64,000 nucleotides of DNA, from the NCBI GenBank assembly GCA_963839995.1, contig CAWIXH010000016.1, forward strand, positions 102,746 to 166,745, read 5' to 3'. Positions within the stretch are counted from its first letter, which is position 1. Each line of letters begins with the position of its first letter. This stretch comes from CAWIUB01 sp963839995 (GTDB lineage Bacteria > Actinomycetota > Actinomycetes > Mycobacteriales > Jatrophihabitantaceae). Made by a program: the position numbers and the translations under genes. Positions 1 through 7,199 of the stretch are shown here, in pieces. Below the pieces are notes generated by a model. The model was given only the letters and a program-made list of their open reading frames with translations. It had not been told where the DNA came from and ran no database searches.

Positions 1-2
1 TG

Positions 3-1061
3 ACCGTCCGAACGGTAAAGAGTGTGACGCTCGTGCGGGCCGGCGTGACCGACACGGTGGACTCCACCGCGCCGTCGGTCGGGCAACTGCTGGCCGACGA
101 GGGCATCTCCCCCGGGCCGCACGACAAGCTCTCGGTGCCGGCCAGCACCGCGCTGTCGAATGGAATGATGATCGTCTGGCAGAAGGTCACCCATCAGACC
201 GTCGTCCAGAACCAGCAGATCGGCTTCGACACCACCTACCGGTCCGACGCGTCGATGCGAAAGGGCACGTCAAGGGTTGCCACACCTGGCCGGATAGGCA
301 CAATCGCCGTGTCCTACGACGTCATGATGGTGGACGGCAAGCAGGTCGCGAAGGCCCAGGTCGCGACGTCGATGGCCGTGCAGCCCGTCGACGAGGTGGT
401 CCTGGTTGGCACTTTCATGCCCAAGCCGGCGACGCACACGTCCGCGCCGCCGACCCCGACGAGCAGACCAGCCGCCTCGACTACGGCTCCGACGACCACG
501 GCTCCGACGACCGCAGCGCCGACGAGTCCACCCGCGCCGGCCAAGCCGGCCGTGACGTCGAGTCCCCGGCCCACGCCGACGACGACAAAGCCGTCGCCGA
601 AGCCGTCGCCGAAGCCGTCGCCGAAGCCGAGCACGGTCGTGACAACACCGCGGCCCGCGCCGAAACCCAAGCCCGCCAGCACGCCGGTGGCCAACCCCGC
701 CCCGAAGCCGCTCTCCCAACCCAAGCCATCGCCAATCACCACGGTGATCGTCGTGACGCCGGGGTCCTCGCAGGCGCTCGCCCGCCAGATGCTGCCCCAA
801 TGGGGCTGGGGCGATGCCCAGTTCAGCTGCCTGAAGGTCATGTGGACGAACGAGAGCGGCTGGCGGGTGGACGCGCTCAACCCGTCGAGCGGGGCTTACG
901 GCATCCCGCAGGCTCTGCCCGCGAACAAAATGGCCACGGCGGGCGCCGACTGGCGCACCAACCCGCGGACCCAGATCCGGTGGGGCCTGGACTACATCAA
1001 GGGCAGGTATGGGTCGCCCTGCGCGGCTTGGTCGTTCTGGCAGGCGCACCACTGGTACTGA
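3..1061 (+). CDS. RpfB-like secreted cell-wall lytic protein (5' end outside window)
   Basis: The frame is already open at base 3, so the true start lies before the window; the first internal start-like codon is GTG at 24. In order the visible protein has a DUF348-like repeat (about residues 1-45), a G5-like domain (about 50-130), a Pro/Thr/Lys/Ser-rich linker (about 135-245, containing three 12-base repeats at 589-624 that encode SPKP units) and a C-terminal lysozyme-like transglycosylase domain (about 255-345). That domain has an ESGW motif, where the catalytic Glu is expected, a GAYGIPQ motif and two Cys. The architecture matches resuscitation-promoting-factor-like or SLT-like proteins that act on peptidoglycan outside the cell. 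The signal peptide would be upstream and is not visible. The C-terminal domain looks more SLT-like than classical Rpf. Confidence 0.8.
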   Translation, partial: TVRTVKSVTLVRAGVTDTVDSTAPSVGQLLADEGISPGPHDKLSVPASTALSNGMMIVWQKVTHQTVVQNQQIGFDTTYRSDASMRKGTSRVATPGRIGTIAVSYDVMMVDGKQVAKAQVATSMAVQPVDEVVLVGTFMPKPATHTSAPPTPTSRPAASTTAPTTTAPTTAAPTSPPAPAKPAVTSSPRPTPTTTKPSPKPSPKPSPKPSTVVTTPRPAPKPKPASTPVANPAPKPLSQPKPSPITTVIVVTPGSSQALARQMLPQWGWGDAQFSCLKVMWTNESGWRVDALNPSSGAYGIPQALPANKMATAGADWRTNPRTQIRWGLDYIKGRYGSPCAAWSFWQAHHWY

Positions 1062-1080
1062 CGGGTACGCTGGCCAGCGG

Positions 1081-1178
1081 ACACGGGAGCCCGGTGCGGA
1101 CCGGGCTGAGAGGGCGGACTGACAGCCGCCGACCGTCGAACCTGAACCGGGTAATGCCGGCGCAGGAAGACCGCGGAC
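1081..1178 (+). promoter_or_regulatory. TPP (THI-box) riboswitch upstream of thiO
   Basis: This leader holds the two conserved TPP-aptamer blocks: CTGAGA at 1106-1111 and the block GAACCTGAACCGGGTAATGC at about 1138-1157, with complementary GC-rich arms between them. It precedes the thiamin thiazole genes thiO-thiS-thiG, the expected regulon. In actinobacteria this class usually controls translation, and the hairpin at 1189-1212 over the thiO ribosome-binding site fits that. Confidence 0.93.
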
Positions 1179-1188
1179 GCAAGCACCT

Positions 1189-1213
1189 CCTCTCCATCCC
1201 CTGGATGAGAGGA
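1189..1213 (+). promoter_or_regulatory. Hairpin covering the thiO ribosome-binding site
   Basis: Bases 1189-1199 pair with 1203-1212 in two 5-bp stems separated by one bulged C, leaving a three-base loop. The 3' arm is the AGAGG part of the AGAGGA Shine-Dalgarno, 7 bases before the ATG at 1221. It is not followed by a U-run, so it looks like an expression platform that hides the ribosome-binding site and not an intrinsic terminator. Confidence 0.65.
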
Positions 1214-1220
1214 CGCCGCC

Positions 1221-2360
1221 ATGCCGTCGCACACCTTGGTCGTGGTCGGTGGTGGCGTGATCGGATTCGGTATCGCGTGGCGTTGCGCGCAGCGTGGCGT
1301 GTCGACCACCGTCGTGGACGCAACCCCGGGCACCGGAGCCTCCGCCACCGCGGCGGGGATGCTGGCGCCGGTCACCGAACTGCACTATGGCGAGCAGCCG
1401 CTGCTGGCCCTCAATCTCGCCTCGGCGGGCCGCTACCCGGACTTCGTCGCTGAACTCGAGGACGCCAGCGGTAGTCCTGTCGGCTACCGGCGATGCGGGG
1501 CGGTCGTCGCGGCCTGGGACGCGGCCGACCTGGCCGCGCTGCGCGATCTGCACGCTTTCGGCATGTCGCTCGGCGTCGTCAGCCAGATGCTGTCCGCGCG
1601 CGAACTACGCAGGCTGGAGCCTGGTCTGGCCAGTGGCGTGGCCGGTGGGCTGCTCGCCGCCGACGATCACCAGGTCGACAATCGCGCGCTGCACGCTGCG
1701 TTGCTCGCGGCAGCGACGAACGCGGGAGTGCGCACCGTACGAGCACACGCATCTGCGTTCCTGCGAAGCGGCGACCGCGCTGGAGGCGTCCTGACCACCG
1801 ACGGGAGGCGGCTCGACGCGGATCTCGTTGTGCTGGCCGCCGGTGCCTGGTCGGCCCAGCTCGGCGGCGTCCCGACGGAGGTCCTGCCCCCGGTGCGTCC
1901 GGTCAAGGGCCAGACGCTGCGTCTTCGGCTGCCGGGACCGCCCGCCCTCGACCACGTTGTGCGTGGCTCGGTCAAGGGCTCGGCGGTGTACCTGGTGCCT
2001 CGGGCAAACGGCGAGATCGTGGTCGGTGCGTCCAGCGAGGAGGCCGGCTTCGACCTGCGGCCCAGGGCGAGCGCCGTCTACGAGCTGTTGCGCGATGCAC
2101 AGTCGCTGGTCCCGGTTATCGGCGAAGCGGAGTTCGCCGAGGTCAGCACCGGCGTGCGCCCCGGCTCGCCAGACAACGCGCCCATCATCGGACCGGCTGC
2201 GATCGACGGGCTGATCATTGCCACCGGCCACTATCGCAACGGGATCCTGCTGACGCCCCTCACCGCGGACGCCGTCGCCGATGTGGTCTGCGGCAGCGGG
2301 TTGCCGGACCTGCTGGAACCGTTCACACCGGCCCGGTTTACCGCTCGGGTGGGCGTATGA
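1221..2360 (+). CDS. thiO: Glycine oxidase ThiO
   Basis: FAD-dependent oxidation of glycine to iminoacetic acid (dehydroglycine) for the thiazole half of thiamin, in the cytoplasm. The 379-residue protein starts with a dinucleotide-binding GGGVIG motif (about residues 9-14) followed by a Glu/Asp-terminated strand. It carries an ATAAGML segment typical of D-amino-acid/glycine oxidases near residue 45 and ends with a GHYRNGILLTP motif that closes the FAD site. ATG at 1221 is chosen because AGAGGA lies 7 bases upstream. The stop overlaps the thiS start (ATGA), implying translational coupling. It is controlled by the TPP riboswitch just upstream. Confidence 0.95.
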   Translation: MPSHTLVVVGGGVIGFGIAWRCAQRGVSTTVVDATPGTGASATAAGMLAPVTELHYGEQPLLALNLASAGRYPDFVAELEDASGSPVGYRRCGAVVAAWDAADLAALRDLHAFGMSLGVVSQMLSARELRRLEPGLASGVAGGLLAADDHQVDNRALHAALLAAATNAGVRTVRAHASAFLRSGDRAGGVLTTDGRRLDADLVVLAAGAWSAQLGGVPTEVLPPVRPVKGQTLRLRLPGPPALDHVVRGSVKGSAVYLVPRANGEIVVGASSEEAGFDLRPRASAVYELLRDAQSLVPVIGEAEFAEVSTGVRPGSPDNAPIIGPAAIDGLIIATGHYRNGILLTPLTADAVADVVCGSGLPDLLEPFTPARFTARVGV

Positions 2361-2557
2361 ACGTGACCCTGAACGGAGAACCCCGCAGTCTCGCGCCGGG
2401 AACCTGCCTCAGCGGGCTGCTCGAACTCGAACGGGCCCCGCATCGCGGAACGGCGGCAGCGGTCGACGGCGAGGTCGTGCCGCGCGGCTCGTGGGCGCAG
2501 TTCGTGTTGCACGACGGACAGGCCGTCGAGCTGCTCACGGCCGTCCAGGGAGGCTGA
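2357..2557 (+). CDS. thiS: Sulfur carrier protein ThiS
   Basis: A 66-residue ubiquitin-like sulfur carrier ending in the Gly-Gly needed for adenylation and thiocarboxylate formation. It donates sulfur to ThiG during thiazole synthesis. The start MNVTLNGEPRSL and the mid-protein VDGEVVPR segment are typical of the family. Its ATG overlaps the thiO stop by four bases, and thiG starts a few bases downstream, so the three genes form one operon. Confidence 0.95.
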   Translation: MNVTLNGEPRSLAPGTCLSGLLELERAPHRGTAAAVDGEVVPRGSWAQFVLHDGQAVELLTAVQGG

Positions 2558-2561
2558 TGGA

Positions 2562-3344
2562 GTGAGCGAGCTTCGGGCTGATCCGTTCGTTCTCGCCGGC
2601 GTCGAGTTGGCTTCGCGGCTGATTCTCGGCACCGGCGGGGCACCGAGCATGCAGGTGATCGAGGAGGCGGTAGCCGCCTCGCACACCGCAGTGTGCACGG
2701 TTGCTATGCGACGCATCGACGCCCACACCAGCGGATCCCTCATCGACGTCCTCGATCGCCGGGGCGTGCGCGTCCTTCCCAATACCGCCGGGTGCCGCAC
2801 CGCGCACGAGGCCGTCCGCACCGCCCAGCTGGCCCGCGAGGCGCTGCAGACCGACTGGATCAAGCTCGAGGTCGTGGCCGACGAGCGCACGCTGCTGCCC
2901 GATCCGGTCGAACTGCTCGACGCGGCTGAACAGCTGGTGGGACTCGGCTTCACTGTGCTGCCCTACACGAACGACGACCCCGTCCTCGCCCGCCACCTGC
3001 AGCACGCTGGCTGCGCCGCGGTGATGCCGCTCGGCTCCCCGATCGGCACCGGACTCGGCATCCGCAATCCGCACAACATCGAACTGATCGTGGCCGAGGC
3101 TGCTGTTCCGGTCGTCCTGGACGCAGGCATCGGAACGGCGTCCGACGCCGCCCTCGCCATGGAGCTCGGCTGCGACGCCGTGCTGCTGGCCTCCGCGGTC
3201 ACCCGGGCCCACGACCCCGTGCGGATGGCCTCGGCGATGGCGGCGGCCGTGACCGCTGGCCGGCTGGCCCGGCTCGCCGGCCGGATTCCGCGGCGCTTCC
3301 ACGCCGAAGCGTCCTCACCGATCGAAGGAATGGCGGTGCTCTGA
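2562..3344 (+). CDS. thiG: Thiazole synthase ThiG
   Basis: Condenses dehydroglycine, deoxyxylulose 5-phosphate and ThiS-thiocarboxylate to thiazole phosphate. The 260-residue TIM barrel shows FVLAGVELASRLILGTGG at the N terminus, the DWIKLEV segment carrying the Schiff-base Lys (about residue 106), the phosphate-binding MPLGSPIGTGLGI loop and VVLDAGIGTASDAA. GTG at 2562 is chosen because an AGGGAGG-type ribosome-binding site lies about 8 bases upstream, inside the end of thiS. A second TPP riboswitch follows the gene. Confidence 0.95.
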   Translation: MSELRADPFVLAGVELASRLILGTGGAPSMQVIEEAVAASHTAVCTVAMRRIDAHTSGSLIDVLDRRGVRVLPNTAGCRTAHEAVRTAQLAREALQTDWIKLEVVADERTLLPDPVELLDAAEQLVGLGFTVLPYTNDDPVLARHLQHAGCAAVMPLGSPIGTGLGIRNPHNIELIVAEAAVPVVLDAGIGTASDAALAMELGCDAVLLASAVTRAHDPVRMASAMAAAVTAGRLARLAGRIPRRFHAEASSPIEGMAVL

Positions 3345-3370
3345 TCCGGCCACCACCACAACCAACCGCG

Positions 3371-3448
3371 GGAGCTCGGGAGCTCCGGGCTGAGAGGGCG
3401 GCATCCCGGCCGCCGACCGCCGAACCCGCCGGGTAATGCCGGCCAAGG
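3371..3448 (+). promoter_or_regulatory. TPP riboswitch upstream of the CytX-type transporter
   Basis: A second copy of the TPP aptamer signature: CTGAGA at 3390-3395 and GGGTAATGCC at 3431-3440 with pairing arms between. It directly abuts the AAGGGAGAG ribosome-binding site (about 3445-3453) of the next gene, so closing the terminal stem would hide that site. It resembles the copy at 1081-1178 but is shorter and lacks the separate downstream hairpin. Confidence 0.92.
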
Positions 3449-3456
3449 GAGAGTTG

Positions 3457-4899
3457 ATGATCACCGACACGCTGCAAGCCCCGTCACTCGAACACGCCGA
3501 GGCGCCGCACACGCTGAGCGAGCCGGCTCCGCGTGCGCTTCGCCTCGTCGACCAGCTGGGGCTTTGGGGGAACCTCGGCGTCAGCCTGCTCGGATTCACC
3601 GGCGCGATCTTCGTGCTGGTCCCGATCGCCGAGCCCGGCATGTCCCTCGGCGCAGCAGTCACCGCGCTCCTTATCGGGACCGCGCTCGGGACGCTCGGCG
3701 TGGCCGCTGCCGCCGTGCCCGGCGCGCGTACCGGCGCTCCGTCGATGGTGCTGCTGCGCGGGCTGTTCGGCACCCGGCCGTCCTACCTTCCCACGGTGCT
3801 CAACATCCTTCAGCTGGTGGGCTGGACGACCTTCGAGTTGGTCACGATCGGCACCGCGATGCATCAGCTCGCCGGGGATATCCCCCGCTGGGTATACGTA
3901 CTCGCCGCCGGCGTGCTCACCACGCTGCTCGCGCTGCGGCCATTGGGCTGGATCCGGGTGCTGCGCAAGTACGTGACGGTGGCCGTGGTCGTCGCGCTCG
4001 GCTACCTGTTCGTCCAGTTGCTGCGTCATCCGCTGCCAGCCTTCGGGCATGGATCCTGGAACGGGTTCTGGATCGCCGTCGACACGGTCATCGCGGTGTC
4101 GGTGTCCTGGGTGCCCCTGGCGTCGGACTACTCGCGGCACGCCCGATCGGCGCGGCAGGCCTTCACCGGGGTCCTCGTCGGCTACTCCATTACGCAGATT
4201 GCCTGCTATGCCCTCGGCCTGGTCACCCTGGTAACGGTCGCGCAGCACGACCCGGATCGGATCTTCGCATCCTTCATGGCCGTGCCCCTCGGCACCGTCG
4301 CTTTCGGCGTCCTCGCGATCCGCGAACTCGATCAATCCTTCGCCGACACCTACTCGACCGCGGTGTCAGTCCAGAATTTCCGGCCACGATGGGATCGGCG
4401 CGTCCTCGCCCTCGTGGTGGGCACCACCGCCACAATCTGCGCCCTCGCTCTCAACATCAGCGACTACGAGAACTTCCTCATCCTCATCGGATCGGTGTTC
4501 GTCCCTCTACTCGGCGTGCTCGTCGTCGACTACTTCCTGGTCTCGCGCAGCCGCTGGAACCTGGGCGACGACGTGCGCCCGCGCTGGTCGACATTGCTGC
4601 CATGGGCGCTTGGCTTCTGCGCCTACCAGCTGATCAACCCCGGCTCCATCTCGTGGTGGTCGGGCGCGTGGGGCCACGTGCAGTCCTGGTTGCACCTCAC
4701 TCCTGCGACGTGGATGAGCGCCTCGCTAGTGTCCTTCCTCGTCGCCGCCGTGGCCACGCTTCCTGCCGGCCTGGTGCGGCGCCCGAAGCGAAGGGACCCG
4801 TGTGCTGATCCACCCCGAGGTCGAGGCCGCTCTCGCGGATGGACGGCCGGTCGTCGCCCTGGAGAGCACGATCATCAGCCATGGGCTGCTGCGCCCTGA
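3457..4899 (+). CDS. cytX: NCS1-family transporter, CytX type (probable thiamin-pyrimidine uptake)
   Basis: A polytopic membrane protein of about 480 residues with some 11-12 hydrophobic segments and the N-terminal VDQLGLWGNLGVSLLGF motif typical of the cytosine-permease (NCS1) family. The TPP riboswitch ahead of it identifies the CytX subgroup, inferred to import the hydroxymethylpyrimidine precursor of thiamin. ATG at 3457 is preferred: the in-frame ATG at 3436 lies inside the conserved riboswitch core, and GGGAGA sits just before 3457. The last 33 or so residues are Arg/Pro-rich, unlike a membrane-protein tail, and overlap the next gene by 98 bases. A natural end near 4800 may have been lost by a small frameshift. 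Confidence 0.85.
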   Translation: MITDTLQAPSLEHAEAPHTLSEPAPRALRLVDQLGLWGNLGVSLLGFTGAIFVLVPIAEPGMSLGAAVTALLIGTALGTLGVAAAAVPGARTGAPSMVLLRGLFGTRPSYLPTVLNILQLVGWTTFELVTIGTAMHQLAGDIPRWVYVLAAGVLTTLLALRPLGWIRVLRKYVTVAVVVALGYLFVQLLRHPLPAFGHGSWNGFWIAVDTVIAVSVSWVPLASDYSRHARSARQAFTGVLVGYSITQIACYALGLVTLVTVAQHDPDRIFASFMAVPLGTVAFGVLAIRELDQSFADTYSTAVSVQNFRPRWDRRVLALVVGTTATICALALNISDYENFLILIGSVFVPLLGVLVVDYFLVSRSRWNLGDDVRPRWSTLLPWALGFCAYQLINPGSISWWSGAWGHVQSWLHLTPATWMSASLVSFLVAAVATLPAGLVRRPKRRDPCADPPRGRGRSRGWTAGRRPGEHDHQPWAAAP

Positions 4900-5701
4900 C
4901 AATCTGCGAATAGCCCTCGAGACAGAGGCAGCGGTTCGCGCGGGCGGCGCGGTGCCGGCGACGGTGGCGATTATCGGGGGCGAGGCGTGCGTCGGCCTAG
5001 ACGACCGCGCACTCGAGCGCATCGCGGCGTCGAAGTTCGTGGTCAAGGCCAGCGTGCGGGAGATCGCAATCGTCGCCGCGCGAGGCGGCGACGGCGCCAC
5101 GACGGTTGCCTCGACCGCGCATCTGGCCGCGCGGGCGGGAATCACGGTGCTCGCGACAGGTGGGCTCGGCGGCGTGCATCGCGCAGCGCGCGAGACGTGG
5201 GACGAGTCGGCTGACCTCGCCGTGCTCGCCCGCACGCCCGTGCTCGCCGTCTGCGCAGGGGTGAAGTCGATCCTCGATGTGGGCGCCACGCTGGAGCGGC
5301 TGGAGACGCTGAGCGTCGGCGTTCTCGGCTATCGCACCGACGCCTTCCCCGGCTTCTACCTTGCCGACTCCGGATACCCCGTGTCGTGGCGAGCCGACTC
5401 ACCCGCCGAGGTCGCCGCGATCCTGCATGCGCGCCGGGACCTCGGCACGGAGGGGTACGGGCTGGTGCTTGCGAATCCAATCGCCCAGGCGGACGAGTTG
5501 GATCGCGACCTGCACGACCGGGTGCTCGCCGCCGGTCTCGCTGCGGCCGACGACGCCGGCATCGCCGGCAAGGACGTCACCCCGTTCCTGCTCGATTTCC
5601 TGCATCGCGAGACGCAGGGCGCCTCGCTGGCAGGCAACGTGGCGCTCGTGCTCTCCAATGCCCGGCTGGCGGCCCAGGTCGCGGCGGCGTACGCCGGATG
5701 A
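4802..5701 (+). CDS. psuG: Pseudouridine-5'-phosphate glycosidase
   Basis: Splits pseudouridine 5'-phosphate reversibly into uracil and ribose 5-phosphate. The 299-residue protein has the family hallmarks VVALESTIISHG (about residues 20-31), the Lys of KASVREI (about 83-89), TVASTAHLAARAGI and a GVKSILDV segment. GTG at 4802 puts the conserved N terminus at the expected distance. It overlaps the 3' end of the transporter gene and its stop overlaps the kinase start (ATGA), so the transporter, glycosidase and kinase are probably cotranscribed, possibly under the TPP riboswitch. Confidence 0.92.
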   Translation: MLIHPEVEAALADGRPVVALESTIISHGLLRPDNLRIALETEAAVRAGGAVPATVAIIGGEACVGLDDRALERIAASKFVVKASVREIAIVAARGGDGATTVASTAHLAARAGITVLATGGLGGVHRAARETWDESADLAVLARTPVLAVCAGVKSILDVGATLERLETLSVGVLGYRTDAFPGFYLADSGYPVSWRADSPAEVAAILHARRDLGTEGYGLVLANPIAQADELDRDLHDRVLAAGLAAADDAGIAGKDVTPFLLDFLHRETQGASLAGNVALVLSNARLAAQVAAAYAG

Positions 5702-6591
5702 AGGCCGGCTGGCACGTCGTCTGCGTGGGCGAGCTGATGATCGACGTCGTGGCGCGACTACCTGGGCCGCTCGCGATCGGTTCGGACACCCCGGCTCCGG
5801 TCCAGCTGTTCGGCGGCGGATCGGGCGCGAACACCGCGTGCTGGCTCGCCGAACTCGGCACACCCGCCACGCTGCTCACGCGAGTGGGCCGCGATCACGA
5901 CAAGGTGAGCAGTTTGGCCGAGGATGCGATCTATGGCTACACCGGGATTACCGACTTCCTGGCGGTGGACCAGCATCGCCCTACCGGCCGGTGCATCGTA
6001 CTGATCGGGTCGGACGCACAGCGCACGATGGTGCCCGATGCCGGCGCCAACGCCGCGTTTTCCCCAGACGACGTCGCCCAGCGGTTGTTCCGCGCCGGAC
6101 GGCACCTCCATCTGTCCGGGTACGTCTTGTTCAGCCCGGCTCGGCTGGCCGGCCTCTGGACGTTGACACTCGCCCGGGCCACGGGCATGTCGGTCTCGGT
6201 CGACGCGTCCTCGGCTGCGCCGCTGGCGGCGCTCGGCGTGGACGCATTCCTCCGGTTGGCGGGCGACGACCTGCTGCTTTTCGCCAACGTCGACGAAGCG
6301 GCGGTGCTCACCGGCGAGCACGACCCGGGTATGGCCGTTGCGCAGCTCGCGGCGCGGTTCGGGCAGGCGATCGTCAAACGCGGCCAGGACGGCGCTGTCT
6401 GGGCCGGCGGCGGCCAGGTCGCGTCCTCACCAGGACAGGCGGTGACGGCAATCGACACCACCGGCGCGGGCGACGCGTTCGCCGCAGGATACCTGCACGC
6501 GATTGGTTCGGGCGCTGACCCGGCTGAGGCGCTGCACGCCGCGAACCTGCTTGCGAGTAAGGCCTGCCAGCGACTCGGCGGCCGTCCGTAG
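5698..6591 (+). CDS. PfkB-family sugar/nucleoside kinase, probable pseudouridine kinase
   Basis: A 297-residue ribokinase-fold kinase with the N-terminal GGGSGANTACWLAELG substrate-side motif (about residues 40-55) and the C-terminal DTTGAGDAFAAGYL signature with the catalytic Asp (about 258). ATG at 5698 overlaps the psuG stop by four bases. Pairing with the glycosidase suggests it makes pseudouridine 5'-phosphate, the glycosidase substrate. The PfkB fold cannot distinguish this from other nucleoside or sugar kinases, and because the operon opens with a thiamin-pyrimidine-type transporter, a role on a pyrimidine precursor is an alternative. Confidence 0.8.
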   Translation: MKAGWHVVCVGELMIDVVARLPGPLAIGSDTPAPVQLFGGGSGANTACWLAELGTPATLLTRVGRDHDKVSSLAEDAIYGYTGITDFLAVDQHRPTGRCIVLIGSDAQRTMVPDAGANAAFSPDDVAQRLFRAGRHLHLSGYVLFSPARLAGLWTLTLARATGMSVSVDASSAAPLAALGVDAFLRLAGDDLLLFANVDEAAVLTGEHDPGMAVAQLAARFGQAIVKRGQDGAVWAGGGQVASSPGQAVTAIDTTGAGDAFAAGYLHAIGSGADPAEALHAANLLASKACQRLGGRP

Positions 6592-6611
6592 CGCGATATT
6601 CAGTCAGGAAT

Positions 6612-7199
6612 TCAGTCCCGGACGAGAGCAGCGACCGGGAAGCTCACCGGAAACGGCTCGACAGCCGAAAAGTCGCCGACCGGTTCAGCGTCGCGGTAGC
6701 GTCCATCCGCGGCCAGCCGCAGCGCGACGATCGACAGCTCGTCGGGATCGACGATCCAGTAGTGCGGCACCCCGAAGCGTTCGTAGAGTGCGCGTTTGGT
6801 CACTGTGTCGGTCGTCCGGGTGCTGGGTGAAAGCACCTCGACCGCGAGCACCGGCGGGGCCACCGTGCGATTGGGCTCGGTAGTTCCTCGCCGCACCACG
6901 AGAAGGTCCGGCTGCAGAGATGTCCCGGGCTCCGGCACGAAATCGAACGGCGCCGGTAGTACCTCGAGATCGGCAGGCACGGCCGCGGCCAGGCGGAGCG
7001 CAAGCCGCATGACGCAGCGTTGGTGGGTAAGCGTGGGACTCGGCGACATCAGGATCTGCCCCTCGATCAGTTCATAGTGGTGATGCGCCTGGTCCGGGAC
7101 GGCCTGCAGGTCGTCCCACGTCCACTGCCCGGCTTCAGGCAGCGGGATGATGCTAGGTGCCGTCATGCCGTCGAGCGTACGGCTGGGCGTGCCGGTCAT
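6612..7199 (-). CDS. Uma2-like (DUF820) PD-(D/E)XK family protein
   Basis: A 195-residue soluble protein with the Uma2 pattern: HHYELIEGQILMSPSP early, LQPDLLVVRRG in the middle, LAVEVLSPST as the probable PD-(D/E)XK metal-binding core, and HYWIVDPDELSI towards the end. The fold is nuclease-like but a cellular role is not established for most members. The ATG at 7199 overlaps the uvrB stop (ATGA), so it is translationally coupled to the DNA-repair gene; an internal ATG 11 codons in is also possible. Confidence 0.8.
   Translation of the reverse strand: MTGTPSRTLDGMTAPSIIPLPEAGQWTWDDLQAVPDQAHHHYELIEGQILMSPSPTLTHQRCVMRLALRLAAAVPADLEVLPAPFDFVPEPGTSLQPDLLVVRRGTTEPNRTVAPPVLAVEVLSPSTRTTDTVTKRALYERFGVPHYWIVDPDELSIVALRLAADGRYRDAEPVGDFSAVEPFPVSFPVAALVRD

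Noticed and set aside
589..630. 12-base tandem repeats as a possible CRISPR or regulatory array
   Set aside because: The units are contiguous, in frame and encode SPKP linker residues of the lytic protein.
270..1553. Long minus-strand frame over the rpfB-like gene and thiO
   Set aside because: Arg/Gly-rich and without domains; it is the complementary shadow of GC-rich coding DNA with a repetitive linker.
3436..3456. ATG at 3436 as start of the CytX-type transporter
   Set aside because: It is the ATG of GGGTAATGCC in the conserved TPP aptamer core; the ribosome-binding site is just before 3457.
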